10,375 nt of DNA from Gallionellaceae bacterium (GTDB taxonomy: Bacteria > Pseudomonadota > Gammaproteobacteria > Burkholderiales > Gallionellaceae): NCBI GenBank assembly GCA_030646595.1, contig JAUSKS010000038.1, positions 1 to 10,375 of the forward strand, written 5' to 3'. Shown piece after piece: positions 1 through 7,907 of this stretch. The notes under the pieces are model-generated. The model made no database searches, was not told where the DNA came from, and saw nothing but the letters and a program-made list of their open reading frames with translations. The translations under genes and the position numbers were made by a program. Each line of letters opens with the position of its first letter. The stretch's first letter is position 1.

Positions 1-20
1 TGTCTCTGTGTCTCTGTGGT
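1..20. repeat. Short 8-bp tandem repeat cut by the window edge
   Basis: Two adjacent copies of TGTCTCTG fill positions 1-16, followed by TGGT. On the minus strand this reads as a purine-rich ACAGAGAC-type repeat lying just downstream of the DAHP synthase stop codon. The left part is cut off, so its full length and any hairpin partner are unknown. It resembles in style, but not in exact unit, the 7-bp arrays in murE and murF. No rho-independent terminator is visible in the 29 bases left of the stop codon. Confidence 0.5.
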
Positions 21-29
21 ACCAGCATT

Positions 30-1139
30 TCAAATTTTGTTTAACAACGCAACGCGTTTGAGATACGCCTCGCGCGCAATGCGTACATCTTCCAGAAAAT
101 AGGGCAGCTCTTTCAGCAACAGTGCCTGCGGGCCATCCACCAGCGCCTTGGTCGGCGCAGGATGAAAATCCACCAGTATCATGTTGGCCCCTGCGATCAC
201 GCCTTGCGCGGTGGCATGCATTACATCGAGTATGCCGTCCGGTGCAGCACTGCGCGTACCGACTGAGTGCGAAGGATCTATGCACACCGGCATACGGGTC
301 AACCGCTTAACCACCGGCACATGCGCGAAATCTACAAAGTTGCGATGTGGATCACCCATATTGGTTTTCATGCCGCGCAAACCAAACACTACATTGCGGT
401 TACCTTCGCTGGCCAGATATTCGGCAGCATTGAGTGATTCATCCAGAGTGATGCCAAAGCCGCGTTTGAGCAGCACTGGAAACTCCTGCTGCCGCCCGAC
501 AATTTTCAGCAATTCAAAATTCTGGGTATTGCGCGTACCAATTTGCAACATGACACCGGTAGGGTGTCCAGTCTGATGCAAGGCTGCACTGATTTCATTG
601 AGATGTGACTCATGTGTGATTTCCATGGCAATCACTTTGATGCCATATTTCCCGGCCAGCTCGAACACATACGGCAAACAATTTTTACCGTGCCCCTGGA
701 AAGAATAGGGGCTGGTGCGCGGTTTGTATGCGCCCATGCGCGTACACACCTGACCATTATCGCGTAATGCTTTAAGCATAAGCTCGACATGCTGTGCATT
801 GTCCACTGCGCATAATCCAGCAAACACATTGAGCGTGTCCTGCCCGAAGCGTACGCCGTTGTACTCGAAGTAAGCCGGGCGCGGGTCATCTTTATGCCGA
901 CCCAAAATGCGATATTCCTCCGATACTCGCACCACACGCTCTACACAGGGTAAGCTCTGCATATCTTTAATGTCGAGCGCCATGGTATTGCCGATCAGAT
1001 AAATTTCAGTCAGCGTTTTTTCTGCGCCTTGCTCGGTGTGTACCCGTGTTTGTATCTCAGGCAATCCAGCTAAATGGGTAATCAATTGCTGATATTCCGC
1101 GCCGTGCGGATCAGTATTTGAAGAAAGAATTAATATCAT
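30..1139 (-). CDS. 3-deoxy-7-phosphoheptulonate (DAHP) synthase, type I-beta, divergent
   Basis: The likely role is condensation of phosphoenolpyruvate and erythrose 4-phosphate to DAHP, the first step of the shikimate pathway, in the cytoplasm. The 369-residue protein has a ferredoxin-like N-terminal regulatory domain (about 1-75), as in the Thermotoga maritima type I-beta enzyme, followed by the aldolase-type barrel. Visible motifs are GAYKPRTSPYSFQG (136-149), GTRNTQN (201-207), LLKRG (223-227) and DPSHS (288-292). Metal ligands expected from the Thermotoga enzyme align with Cys110, His291 and Asp335, but the usual Glu of the IEVHP-type motif is Asp324 (VDFHP). The usual AGPCSVE reads AGLCAVD, and the usual CERG reads GLRG (253-256). 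The start ATG lies 11 nt after the slmA stop and has no clear Shine-Dalgarno, so translation is probably coupled to slmA. Family membership is secure. Whether the substituted sites keep normal DAHP activity is inference. Confidence 0.88.
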   Translation of the reverse strand: MILILSSNTDPHGAEYQQLITHLAGLPEIQTRVHTEQGAEKTLTEIYLIGNTMALDIKDMQSLPCVERVVRVSEEYRILGRHKDDPRPAYFEYNGVRFGQDTLNVFAGLCAVDNAQHVELMLKALRDNGQVCTRMGAYKPRTSPYSFQGHGKNCLPYVFELAGKYGIKVIAMEITHESHLNEISAALHQTGHPTGVMLQIGTRNTQNFELLKIVGRQQEFPVLLKRGFGITLDESLNAAEYLASEGNRNVVFGLRGMKTNMGDPHRNFVDFAHVPVVKRLTRMPVCIDPSHSVGTRSAAPDGILDVMHATAQGVIAGANMILVDFHPAPTKALVDGPQALLLKELPYFLEDVRIAREAYLKRVALLNKI

Positions 1140-1150
1140 GCTGGTTTATA

Positions 1151-1726
1151 TTATTTAGAAAGAATCATCCATTGTTGCGGCCACTGCGCCAGCGGATCCC
1201 GCGTAAAACCACTTTTGCCAAACTGTTGCCAGCGCCCGATGACATAACATAACAGTGCATTGGCATAAGCACCAACATCCTGCGCACTATCCACTTCATC
1301 TTGACTGACGCCGATACGCAATGATTGCTTGAGAGTAGTTTCCAGCCGATCAAACAATTGATTAATACGCTGCTGCAAGCGTGCGTCTTCATTGACCAGC
1401 GCATCGCCGATCAGCACCCGCGTCATGCCCCGATTTTTTTGTGAAAACCCGAGCAGCATGGCGATAATATTTTCCGTTTGCTTGAGCCCGCTGCTTTCTT
1501 CCGTGCTGATTTTATTTATCAAGCCAAAAATAGTTTGTTCGATAAATTCGATCAGCCCTTCGAACATCTGCGCTTTGCTGGCAAAATGGCGATACAACGC
1601 AGCTTCCGAAATATCCAGCCTAGCAGCCAGTGCCGCAGTCGTGATTTTTTCACCCTTGGGTTGTTCCAACATTTCCGCAACGGTTTGCAGTATCTGCTGC
1701 TTGCGTTCCCCCGGTTTGCTAGCCAT
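1151..1726 (-). CDS. slmA: Nucleoid occlusion factor SlmA, TetR family
   Basis: SlmA binds specific chromosomal sites and, when DNA-bound, disrupts FtsZ polymers so that the division ring does not form over the nucleoid. The 191-residue protein has the TetR-type N-terminal helix-turn-helix (about 28-49, ITTAALAARLDISEAALYRH). It is followed by the SlmA-typical segment FASKAQMFEGLIEFIE (48-63). The middle carries the LLGFSQKNRGMTRVLIGDAL block and RLQQRINQLFDRLE, both closely matching Escherichia coli SlmA as I remember it. Length agrees with the family (about 198). The start is supported by a strong purine ribosome binding site: the minus strand reads AAGGGGGGGAA directly before ATG (C7 run at 1729-1735 on the plus strand). 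It lies 23 nt after argB and 11 nt before the DAHP synthase gene, so the three are probably one transcript. Its product regulates the same division machinery that is encoded on the opposite strand. Confidence 0.93.
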   Translation of the reverse strand: MASKPGERKQQILQTVAEMLEQPKGEKITTAALAARLDISEAALYRHFASKAQMFEGLIEFIEQTIFGLINKISTEESSGLKQTENIIAMLLGFSQKNRGMTRVLIGDALVNEDARLQQRINQLFDRLETTLKQSLRIGVSQDEVDSAQDVGAYANALLCYVIGRWQQFGKSGFTRDPLAQWPQQWMILSK

Positions 1727-1749
1727 TTCCCCCCCTTAAATGTGCTGCT

Positions 1750-2706
<957 letters not shown>

Positions 2707-2739
2707 TTATCAGGCTGACCTTGACATTCCGTAAGTTAT

Positions 2740-2769
2740 TTTATAAATCACTTTAGACTACCCACACAA
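2740..2769 (-). promoter_or_regulatory. Candidate argB promoter
   Basis: On the minus strand, TTGTGT (2769-2764) and TATAAA (2745-2740) are separated by 18 nt. The -10 box is good and the -35 box is weak. Transcription would start near 2733 and give a leader of about 100 nt before the argB ATG. This is a visual consensus match only. Confidence 0.35.
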
Positions 2770-2773
2770 CCCA
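2760..2773 (-). repeat. Two TGGGT copies on the minus strand, 9-bp spacing
   Basis: The plus strand shows ACCCA at 2760-2764 and 2769-2773, which is TGGGT twice on the minus strand. The same pentamer makes up the MraZ operator at 2891-2915, but here the spacing is 9 bp rather than 10 and there are only two copies. The pair overlaps the -35 box of the candidate argB promoter. Function is unknown; a weak MraZ site is one possibility. Confidence 0.35.
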
Positions 2774-2852
2774 TTATTTATAAAGGACTTATCATTTCAT
2801 TAACTTTATCGGCTAACTACTTGTCGCATAAAGAGAAATACTTCTTTATCGC

Positions 2853-2881
2853 TCGACCTCACTCGACTTTTTCAATATAGT
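2853..2881 (+). promoter_or_regulatory. dcw cluster promoter (Pmra), sigma70-like
   Basis: A -35 box TCGACC (2853-2858, four of six consensus bases) and a -10 box TATAGT (2876-2881, five of six) are separated by exactly 17 nt. The predicted start point is near 2888, just before the TGGGT operator repeats. This is the arrangement described for the Escherichia coli mraZ promoter. It is probably the main promoter for mraZ through mraY and beyond. Confidence 0.65.
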
Positions 2882-2890
2882 GATTCAAGG

Positions 2891-2915
2891 TGGGTAAAAG
2901 TGGGTTTTTGTGGGT
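2891..2915 (+). promoter_or_regulatory. MraZ operator: three TGGGT repeats, 10-bp period
   Basis: TGGGT occurs at 2891-2895, 2901-2905 and 2911-2915, each preceded by G or AG and separated by 5 nt (AAAAG, TTTTG). Escherichia coli MraZ is known to bind direct TGGGN repeats separated by 5 nt in front of its own gene. The match in sequence, spacing, copy number and position between the promoter and mraZ is near exact. A degenerate fourth unit, TGATT, sits one period upstream at 2881. Negative autoregulation of the whole cluster by MraZ is therefore likely. Confidence 0.85.
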
Positions 2916-2936
2916 AATAGGCACAAGGTTACTTTA

Positions 2937-3386
2937 ATGATGTTTCAGGGAGCGACACAACTTAATCTGGACAGCAAAAATAGGCTGGCGATACCGTCGC
3001 GGCATCGGGACATGTTGCTTGCTCATTGTGCCGGTCAGTTGGTGCTAACTGCCGATGCCGACGGATGCCTATTATTTTATCCACAACCAGAATGGCAGCC
3101 GATACGCGAGAAATTGCTCAAGCTGTCTTCTCTCAATCCGCGCATACGTGCGCTACAACGCCGCCTGATTGGTTACGCTGAAGAAGTAGAGATGGACGCC
3201 GCTGGCCGTGTGCTGATTTCTCCCGCCTTGCGCGCTTATGCCACGCTGGATAAACGCGTGATGCTGATTGGCCAAGGCAACAAATTTGAATTGTGGGATG
3301 AAGCGAAATGGATAGCCCAGCAGGAAGCAGCCTTGTCTTTTGCCGATGGTGAATTACCTCCGGAATTAGAGGGATTCACTCTGTGA
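2937..3386 (+). CDS. mraZ: Transcriptional regulator MraZ
   Basis: MraZ is a ring-forming AbrB-like DNA-binding protein that represses the dcw cluster from its own promoter. The protein of about 149 residues has two tandem swapped-hairpin domains, each with its DxxxR motif: LDSKNRLAIP near the N-terminus and MDAAGRVLISP in the middle. The first motif has Asn where Gly is usual (DxKGR). Two adjacent ATGs (2937 and 2940) are possible starts. Most family members begin MF(R/Q)GA, which matches the second, while AAGG at 2925-2928 lies 8 nt before the first. A longer GTG start at 2910 is unlikely because it would lie inside the operator. It is the first gene of the cluster and ends 30 nt before rsmH. 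Confidence 0.95.
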   Translation: MMFQGATQLNLDSKNRLAIPSRHRDMLLAHCAGQLVLTADADGCLLFYPQPEWQPIREKLLKLSSLNPRIRALQRRLIGYAEEVEMDAAGRVLISPALRAYATLDKRVMLIGQGNKFELWDEAKWIAQQEAALSFADGELPPELEGFTL

Positions 3387-3416
3387 GTTCCTTGCACAAA
3401 ATAAAAAGAGTTTTGT

Positions 3417-4355
3417 GTGAGTGATGGTTTGTCTCACGAAACGGTGTTGTTGCATGAAGCAGTGGAAGCGTTACAAGTGGTATCAGATGGTATTTATGTA
3501 GATGGCACTTTTGGTCGCGGCGGACACAGCCGGTTGATATTGCAACAGTTGGGCGCGAACGGACGTTTAATTGCCCTGGATAAAGATCCAGCGGCAGTGA
3601 TGGCAGGACAAGCTATTAACGATCCACGTTTGGTTATGGTGCATCGCGGGTTTGCGCATTTAACTGAGGTATTGCGCGAATTATCAGTGACAAAAGTGGA
3701 TGGCATATTGCTGGACTTAGGCGTGTCCTCGCCCCAGCTGGATGATCAGCAACGCGGCTTCAGTTTTCGTTTTGATGCGCCGCTGGATATGCGCATGGAT
3801 ACCAGTTGCGGGCCAACCGCAGCACAGTGGCTGGCGACGGTGGAGGAAAGTTTTTTGAGGGAGGTGATACATGAATATGGCGAGGAACGGTTTGCTGCAC
3901 AGATTGCAAGAGCGCTTGTTGCTGCACGCCAGGAACAGCCTGTCACCACTACACGGCGGCTCAGCGAAATCGTCGCTCAAGCGGTACGCACGCGTGAACC
4001 TGGTAAAAACCCGGCGACCCGTACCTTTCAGGCTATACGGATTTACCTCAACCAGGAACTCGAAGAGCTTGCGCGGGTTCTGCCGCAATGTGTGGATTGT
4101 CTGAAGGCGCGCGGACGCATCGTGGTCATCAGTTTCCATTCCCTGGAAGACCGCATGGTAAAGCGCTTTTTGCGCGATATGGCGCAAGGCGACAAATTGC
4201 CGCGCAATCTGCCGATACGAGCGGCTGAAATACCGCAAGGAAAATTGCGTTTGATTGGCCGGGCGATACGCGCTTCTGCGCAGGAAACAGCAGCCAACCC
4301 ACGTGCGCGGAGCGCAGTCATGCGGGTGGCAGAAACCTACGATAGCGCCTTATGA
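3417..4355 (+). CDS. rsmH: 16S rRNA (cytosine1402-N4)-methyltransferase RsmH
   Basis: RsmH (MraW) methylates N4 of C1402 in 16S rRNA, using S-adenosylmethionine, and so tunes the ribosomal P site. The 312-residue protein shows the SAM-binding motif [10 protein letters not shown] (29-38), the acidic LDKDP loop (54-58), the [12 protein letters not shown] block, DMRMD, NQELEEL and the C-terminal [16 protein letters not shown] signature. Length is typical. The start is GTG, 30 nt after the mraZ stop, with a weak AAGAG six bases or so upstream. No in-frame ATG lies near the conserved N-terminus ([11 protein letters not shown]). Its stop overlaps the ftsL start in ATGA. Confidence 0.96.
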   Translation: MSDGLSHETVLLHEAVEALQVVSDGIYVDGTFGRGGHSRLILQQLGANGRLIALDKDPAAVMAGQAINDPRLVMVHRGFAHLTEVLRELSVTKVDGILLDLGVSSPQLDDQQRGFSFRFDAPLDMRMDTSCGPTAAQWLATVEESFLREVIHEYGEERFAAQIARALVAARQEQPVTTTRRLSEIVAQAVRTREPGKNPATRTFQAIRIYLNQELEELARVLPQCVDCLKARGRIVVISFHSLEDRMVKRFLRDMAQGDKLPRNLPIRAAEIPQGKLRLIGRAIRASAQETAANPRARSAVMRVAETYDSAL

Positions 4356-4639
4356 TTAAAACGGCCCCTTCCTGGATGGCCCTGCTGGCTTTGTTGGCAG
4401 TGACCATTCTGTGCGCGCTTGGTGTAGTTGCTGCACAACACAAGGCGCGTAAATTATTTATGGAATTACAGAAAGAAAAGGAGCAGGCGCAACAAATGGA
4501 AGTAGAGTGGGGACAATTGCAACTTGAGCAAAGCACTTGGGCGATGTCGGCACGGGTAGAAAAAATTGCTTCCTCCAAATTTCAAATGCAGTTACCCCAC
4601 AGCGGGCAAATTCAATTTATACGTGGCCAGCAACCGTGA
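4352..4639 (+). CDS. ftsL: Cell division protein FtsL
   Basis: FtsL is a small bitopic membrane protein of the divisome that forms a complex with FtsB and FtsQ and helps activate FtsW-FtsI. The 95-residue protein has a short cytoplasmic N-terminus, one membrane helix (about 8-28, [20 protein letters not shown]), and a periplasmic helix rich in Lys, Glu and Gln (about 31-65) that fits the leucine-zipper-like coiled coil. Sequence conservation in this family is low, so the call rests on size, topology and position between rsmH and ftsI. The start overlaps the rsmH stop (ATGA) without a ribosome binding site, which suggests coupled translation. Its own stop overlaps the ftsI GTG. Confidence 0.92.
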   Translation: MIKTAPSWMALLALLAVTILCALGVVAAQHKARKLFMELQKEKEQAQQMEVEWGQLQLEQSTWAMSARVEKIASSKFQMQLPHSGQIQFIRGQQP

Positions 4640-6366
4640 ATTACGCCAGCAGCATACAAACTACAGGCTTAGTGGCATTGCCACCCTGGCGCTCCCGTCT
4701 GTTGTTTGTAATCCTGTTATTCGGTCTGCTTACCTTGGTCGCGCGGTCTTTATATCTGCAAGGCATCCATAACGATTTTCTGCAACAAAAAGGTGATGCG
4801 CGTTATGGCCGCATCATCGATATCAATGCACATCGTGGCATGATTACTGACCGTCACGGTGAGCCGCTGGCCATTAGCACCCCTGTAGAATCGGTCTGGG
4901 CCAGCCCGCAAGATGTGGAAGCAACGCCGCAACAAATCATGCAACTGGCGCAGATTCTGGGCATGGGCGCGAAGGAAGTGAAGAGCAAGTTATTTGATAC
5001 CACTCGTGATTTTGTTTATCTAAAACGCCAATTACCCCCTGACCAGGCAGCTCGAATTATCAAACTTGGAGTGGCCGGTATATCACTGCAAAGAGAATAC
5101 CGCCGTTATTATCCCAGTGGAGAAATCACTGCACAGATACTAGGCTTCACCAACCTGGATGATAATGGCCAGGAAGGAATAGAACTGGCCTTTCAAACAC
5201 AGTTGGGTGGCAAAGCAGGTAGTCAGCGGGTAATCAAAGACCGCCGTGGGCGGATCGTGGAAGACGTGGCCAGCATCCATGCGCCCAAGCCGGGTAGCGA
5301 TATCGCGCTCAGCCTGGACAGCAAAATACAGTATCTGGCTTATCGCGAACTTAAATCGGTAGTCGCACAGCACCATGCCAAAGCGGGTTCTATCGTGGTG
5401 CTGGATGCAAAAAGCGGCGAGGTGCTGGCCCTGGCCAACTGGCCCAGCTTCAATGCTAACAATCGTGGCAAGTCCACTTTGCAGGTTATGCGCAATCACG
5501 CAGTCACCGATTTGTTCGAACCTGGCTCGACCATGAAACCCTTCACGGTCGCGGCTGCACTGGAAGCAGGAAAAATCACACCCGCTACCTCGATCAATAC
5601 CGAGCATGGGGTCTACACGGTAGGCGGGCGAAAAATTCATGATACTCATCCAGAAGCGGCACTCACAGTAGCCGGCGTACTGCAAAAATCCAGTAACGTA
5701 GGGACAGCCAAAATTGCGTTAATGCTGCCCCCAGAAATTTTTTGGCGCAGTCTGAGCGAAAATGGCTTTGGTGCCCAAACTGGCAGCGCCTTTCCGGGTG
5801 AGGCTGCGGGCAAATTGCATGACTACAAAAAATGGCGTCCCATTGAGCAAGCCACTATGTCATATGGCAACGGCATCTCTGTCAATCTGTTGCAATTGGC
5901 ACGCGCCTATACCGTGTTTGCTAATGACGGGGAATTGAAAACGGTAACGCTACTTAAACAGGAAACCCCCAGTACCGGTCCTAAAGTTTATTCTGCAGCA
6001 ACGGTGCATGCCGTACGCGACATGCTGGAGCTGGTGGTACAGCCCGGCGGCACCGCGCCACTGGCTCAGGTGGCGGGTTATCGCGTAGCGGGCAAGACTG
6101 GCACTGCACATAAGCTTGAAGGTGGGCGTTATGTTAATCGCTATGTTGCTTCCTTTGTCGGTTTGGCCCCTGCGTCCAACCCGCGTCTCATTGTGGCAGT
6201 CATGATAGATGAGCCAAGTGGCGAACAATATTATGGTGGGCAGGTGGCAGCGCCTGCATTCAGCAGTGTCATGGGTGCAGCTTTGCATTTACTCAACGTA
6301 CCCAACGATGCGCCACTGGATAATGTGCTTGCGCCTCCTGCAGAAATCGTAAAGGAGGAAGTGTGA
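4636..6366 (+). CDS. ftsI: Septal peptidoglycan D,D-transpeptidase FtsI (PBP3)
   Basis: FtsI is the class B penicillin-binding protein that cross-links septal peptidoglycan in the periplasm as partner of FtsW. With the GTG start at 4636 it has 576 residues: a cytoplasmic tail, one membrane anchor (about 21-40), the dimer or pedestal domain with RGMITDRHGEPLA, and the transpeptidase domain. Catalytic motifs are complete: STMK at 298-301 (Ser298 nucleophile), SSN at 352-354 and KTGT at 487-490. The GTG overlaps the ftsL stop (GTGA). The reading frame is open back to an ATG at 4537, but that would run through ftsL and add an unrelated 33 residues. No clear ribosome binding site precedes the GTG, so coupling to ftsL is likely. 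The gene ends with AAAGGAGGAAG, which serves as the murE ribosome binding site. Confidence 0.96.
   Translation: MNYASSIQTTGLVALPPWRSRLLFVILLFGLLTLVARSLYLQGIHNDFLQQKGDARYGRIIDINAHRGMITDRHGEPLAISTPVESVWASPQDVEATPQQIMQLAQILGMGAKEVKSKLFDTTRDFVYLKRQLPPDQAARIIKLGVAGISLQREYRRYYPSGEITAQILGFTNLDDNGQEGIELAFQTQLGGKAGSQRVIKDRRGRIVEDVASIHAPKPGSDIALSLDSKIQYLAYRELKSVVAQHHAKAGSIVVLDAKSGEVLALANWPSFNANNRGKSTLQVMRNHAVTDLFEPGSTMKPFTVAAALEAGKITPATSINTEHGVYTVGGRKIHDTHPEAALTVAGVLQKSSNVGTAKIALMLPPEIFWRSLSENGFGAQTGSAFPGEAAGKLHDYKKWRPIEQATMSYGNGISVNLLQLARAYTVFANDGELKTVTLLKQETPSTGPKVYSAATVHAVRDMLELVVQPGGTAPLAQVAGYRVAGKTGTAHKLEGGRYVNRYVASFVGLAPASNPRLIVAVMIDEPSGEQYYGGQVAAPAFSSVMGAALHLLNVPNDAPLDNVLAPPAEIVKEEV
6353..6358 (+). 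promoter_or_regulatory. Ribosome binding site of murE
   Basis: A perfect AGGAGG lies 4 nt before GTG at 6363, inside the end of ftsI. It is the strongest Shine-Dalgarno in the cluster and fixes GTG 6363 as the murE start, although its spacing is shorter than optimal. Confidence 0.75.
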
Positions 6367-7907
6367 GGTTAGAGAACAGAAGACAGAAGACAGAAGACAG
6401 CTTGCCTCTGCCTGTCAGTAGTTTGTTAGGTTCTCTTGGGGTGAGCGTTACACGCTTGGTGACGGACAGCCGCGAGATCAAATGCGGCGACACTTTTGTC
6501 GCCTATCCAGGCGACAAAACGGATGGTCGGCAGTACATCACGCAAGCCATTGCCCAGGGCGCAAATGCAGTGATTTGGGAAGCGCATGATTTTAGCTGGA
6601 ACCCAGCATGGCAAATTCCCAACCTGGCTGTTGCCGATTTACGCCATCATGCAGGCGAAATCGCCGACCATGTTTATGACCACCCTTCACAAAAATTATG
6701 GATGGTGGGTGTCACCGGCACCAATGGTAAAACATCATGCGCGCATTGGATTGCGCAATCACTGAGTGCACTGGGCAGAAAAACTGCACTGATCGGAACC
6801 CTGGGCAATGGTTTTCTGCCACATGACAAGCTGCAGCCCACACCCAACACCACGCCCGATGCCATTTGTGTACATGGCTTATTAGCCGATTATTCAGCCC
6901 AGCATGCGCAAGCGGTAGCAATGGAAGTGTCCTCGCATGCGCTGGAACAGGGGCGCGTCAATCATGTGCAGTACGATGTCGCGCTGCTCACCAATCTCAG
7001 CCGTGATCATCTGGATTATCACGGCGACATGCGCAGTTATGCCGCCGCCAAACGCCGCTTATTCGACAGCCCGCAACTAAAATATGCGGTACTAAATCTG
7101 GACGATGCGTTTGGTGTAGAACTGGCCGCGCAGTTGCAGGAGCAGAACACGGAGGTGGTGGGCTACGGTCTGAGCGATACTGCCCTGGCGTTGGCTGAAC
7201 GTCTGGGTGTGCGCATGGTGTATGGCGGTGCACTACGCATGGATGCGCAGGGCCTCAGTGTGCAAGTGCATTCCAGTTGGGGTGGCTGTGAATTGCATAG
7301 CCCGCTGCTAGGGCGTTTCAATGCCACTAATCTGCTGGGAGTGTTAGCAGTGCTATTAGTAAGCGACATGGCATTAAGTGATGCCTTGCGTGAATTGGCT
7401 AAAGTAAGCGCAGTTCCCGGACGCATGCAGACCTTGGGCGGAAATGGGCGTCCTTCGGTGGTGGTGGACTATGCGCATACGCCCGATGCGCTGGAAAAAG
7501 TATTGCACACCTTGCATGAAATAGTGGCCGCCAGTCAGGGAAAATTAATCTGCGTATTTGGTTGCGGCGGTGACCGTGATCGTGGCAAACGGCCATTGAT
7601 GGGTGCCATAGCCAGCAAGCTGGCAGACCTGTGTGTTGTGACCAGCGACAATCCGCGAGGCGAGTCACCACAGGAAATAATTAACGCCATCGTGGCGGGC
7701 ATGCAGGGTAGCCAGCACACCATCATGGCAGACCGCGCCCAGGCAATTGCACTGGCGATCCATCAGGCACAGGCGGCAGACACTGTGCTGGTGGCTGGTA
7801 AAGGTCATGAGGCGTATCAGGAAATCCAGGGTGTAAAACATCCCTTCAGCGATGCTGCAATCGCACACCGTGTGCTGCAAACCTGGCAAGCGGAGGGACG
7901 GGCATGA
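6363..7907 (+). CDS. murE: UDP-MurNAc-L-Ala-D-Glu:meso-diaminopimelate ligase MurE
   Basis: MurE adds meso-diaminopimelate to UDP-MurNAc-L-Ala-D-Glu with ATP, in the cytoplasm. The 514-residue protein has the N-terminal UDP-binding domain (VTDSREIKCGDTFVAYPG, 33-50), the ATP loop GVTGTNGKTS (116-125), the Lys expected to be carbamylated in AAAKRRLF (Lys230), and the C-terminal domain with DNPR (429-432), the signature of meso-DAP rather than lysine specificity. The GTG start overlaps the ftsI stop (GTGA) behind a perfect AGGAGG. Residues 3-13 are encoded by a 7-bp repeat array (6371-6400) and are rich in Arg, Glu and Lys, unlike a normal MurE N-terminus. The conserved part begins near residue 20, so the array probably replaced or extended the original start. 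The stop overlaps murF (ATGA). Confidence 0.96.
   Translation: MRLENRRQKTEDSLPLPVSSLLGSLGVSVTRLVTDSREIKCGDTFVAYPGDKTDGRQYITQAIAQGANAVIWEAHDFSWNPAWQIPNLAVADLRHHAGEIADHVYDHPSQKLWMVGVTGTNGKTSCAHWIAQSLSALGRKTALIGTLGNGFLPHDKLQPTPNTTPDAICVHGLLADYSAQHAQAVAMEVSSHALEQGRVNHVQYDVALLTNLSRDHLDYHGDMRSYAAAKRRLFDSPQLKYAVLNLDDAFGVELAAQLQEQNTEVVGYGLSDTALALAERLGVRMVYGGALRMDAQGLSVQVHSSWGGCELHSPLLGRFNATNLLGVLAVLLVSDMALSDALRELAKVSAVPGRMQTLGGNGRPSVVVDYAHTPDALEKVLHTLHEIVAASQGKLICVFGCGGDRDRGKRPLMGAIASKLADLCVVTSDNPRGESPQEIINAIVAGMQGSQHTIMADRAQAIALAIHQAQAADTVLVAGKGHEAYQEIQGVKHPFSDAAIAHRVLQTWQAEGRA
6371..6400 (+). repeat. Heptamer tandem array encoding the MurE N-terminus
   Basis: Four 7-bp units run in tandem: a variant AGAGAAC (6371-6377), then AGAAGAC three times (6378-6398), then AG. 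A pyrimidine-rich stretch follows (6401-6416). GACAG (6396-6400) can pair with CTGTC (6412-6416), a short weak hairpin. The array begins 8 nt after the murE start codon and is translated. Confidence 0.85.

Noticed and set aside
2910..2936. GTG start of mraZ at 2910
   Set aside because: It would lie within the third TGGGT operator repeat and precede the conserved MFQGA start. AAGG at 2925-2928 supports 2937 or 2940.
3717..4238. Minus-strand open frame of 173 codons opposite rsmH
   Set aside because: It lies wholly within rsmH on the other strand, has no motif and no supporting ribosome binding site.
4537..4635. Upstream ATG extension of ftsI
   Set aside because: The frame is open, but it overlaps ftsL and adds residues unlike FtsI. 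GTG 4636 with the GTGA overlap matches the family start.
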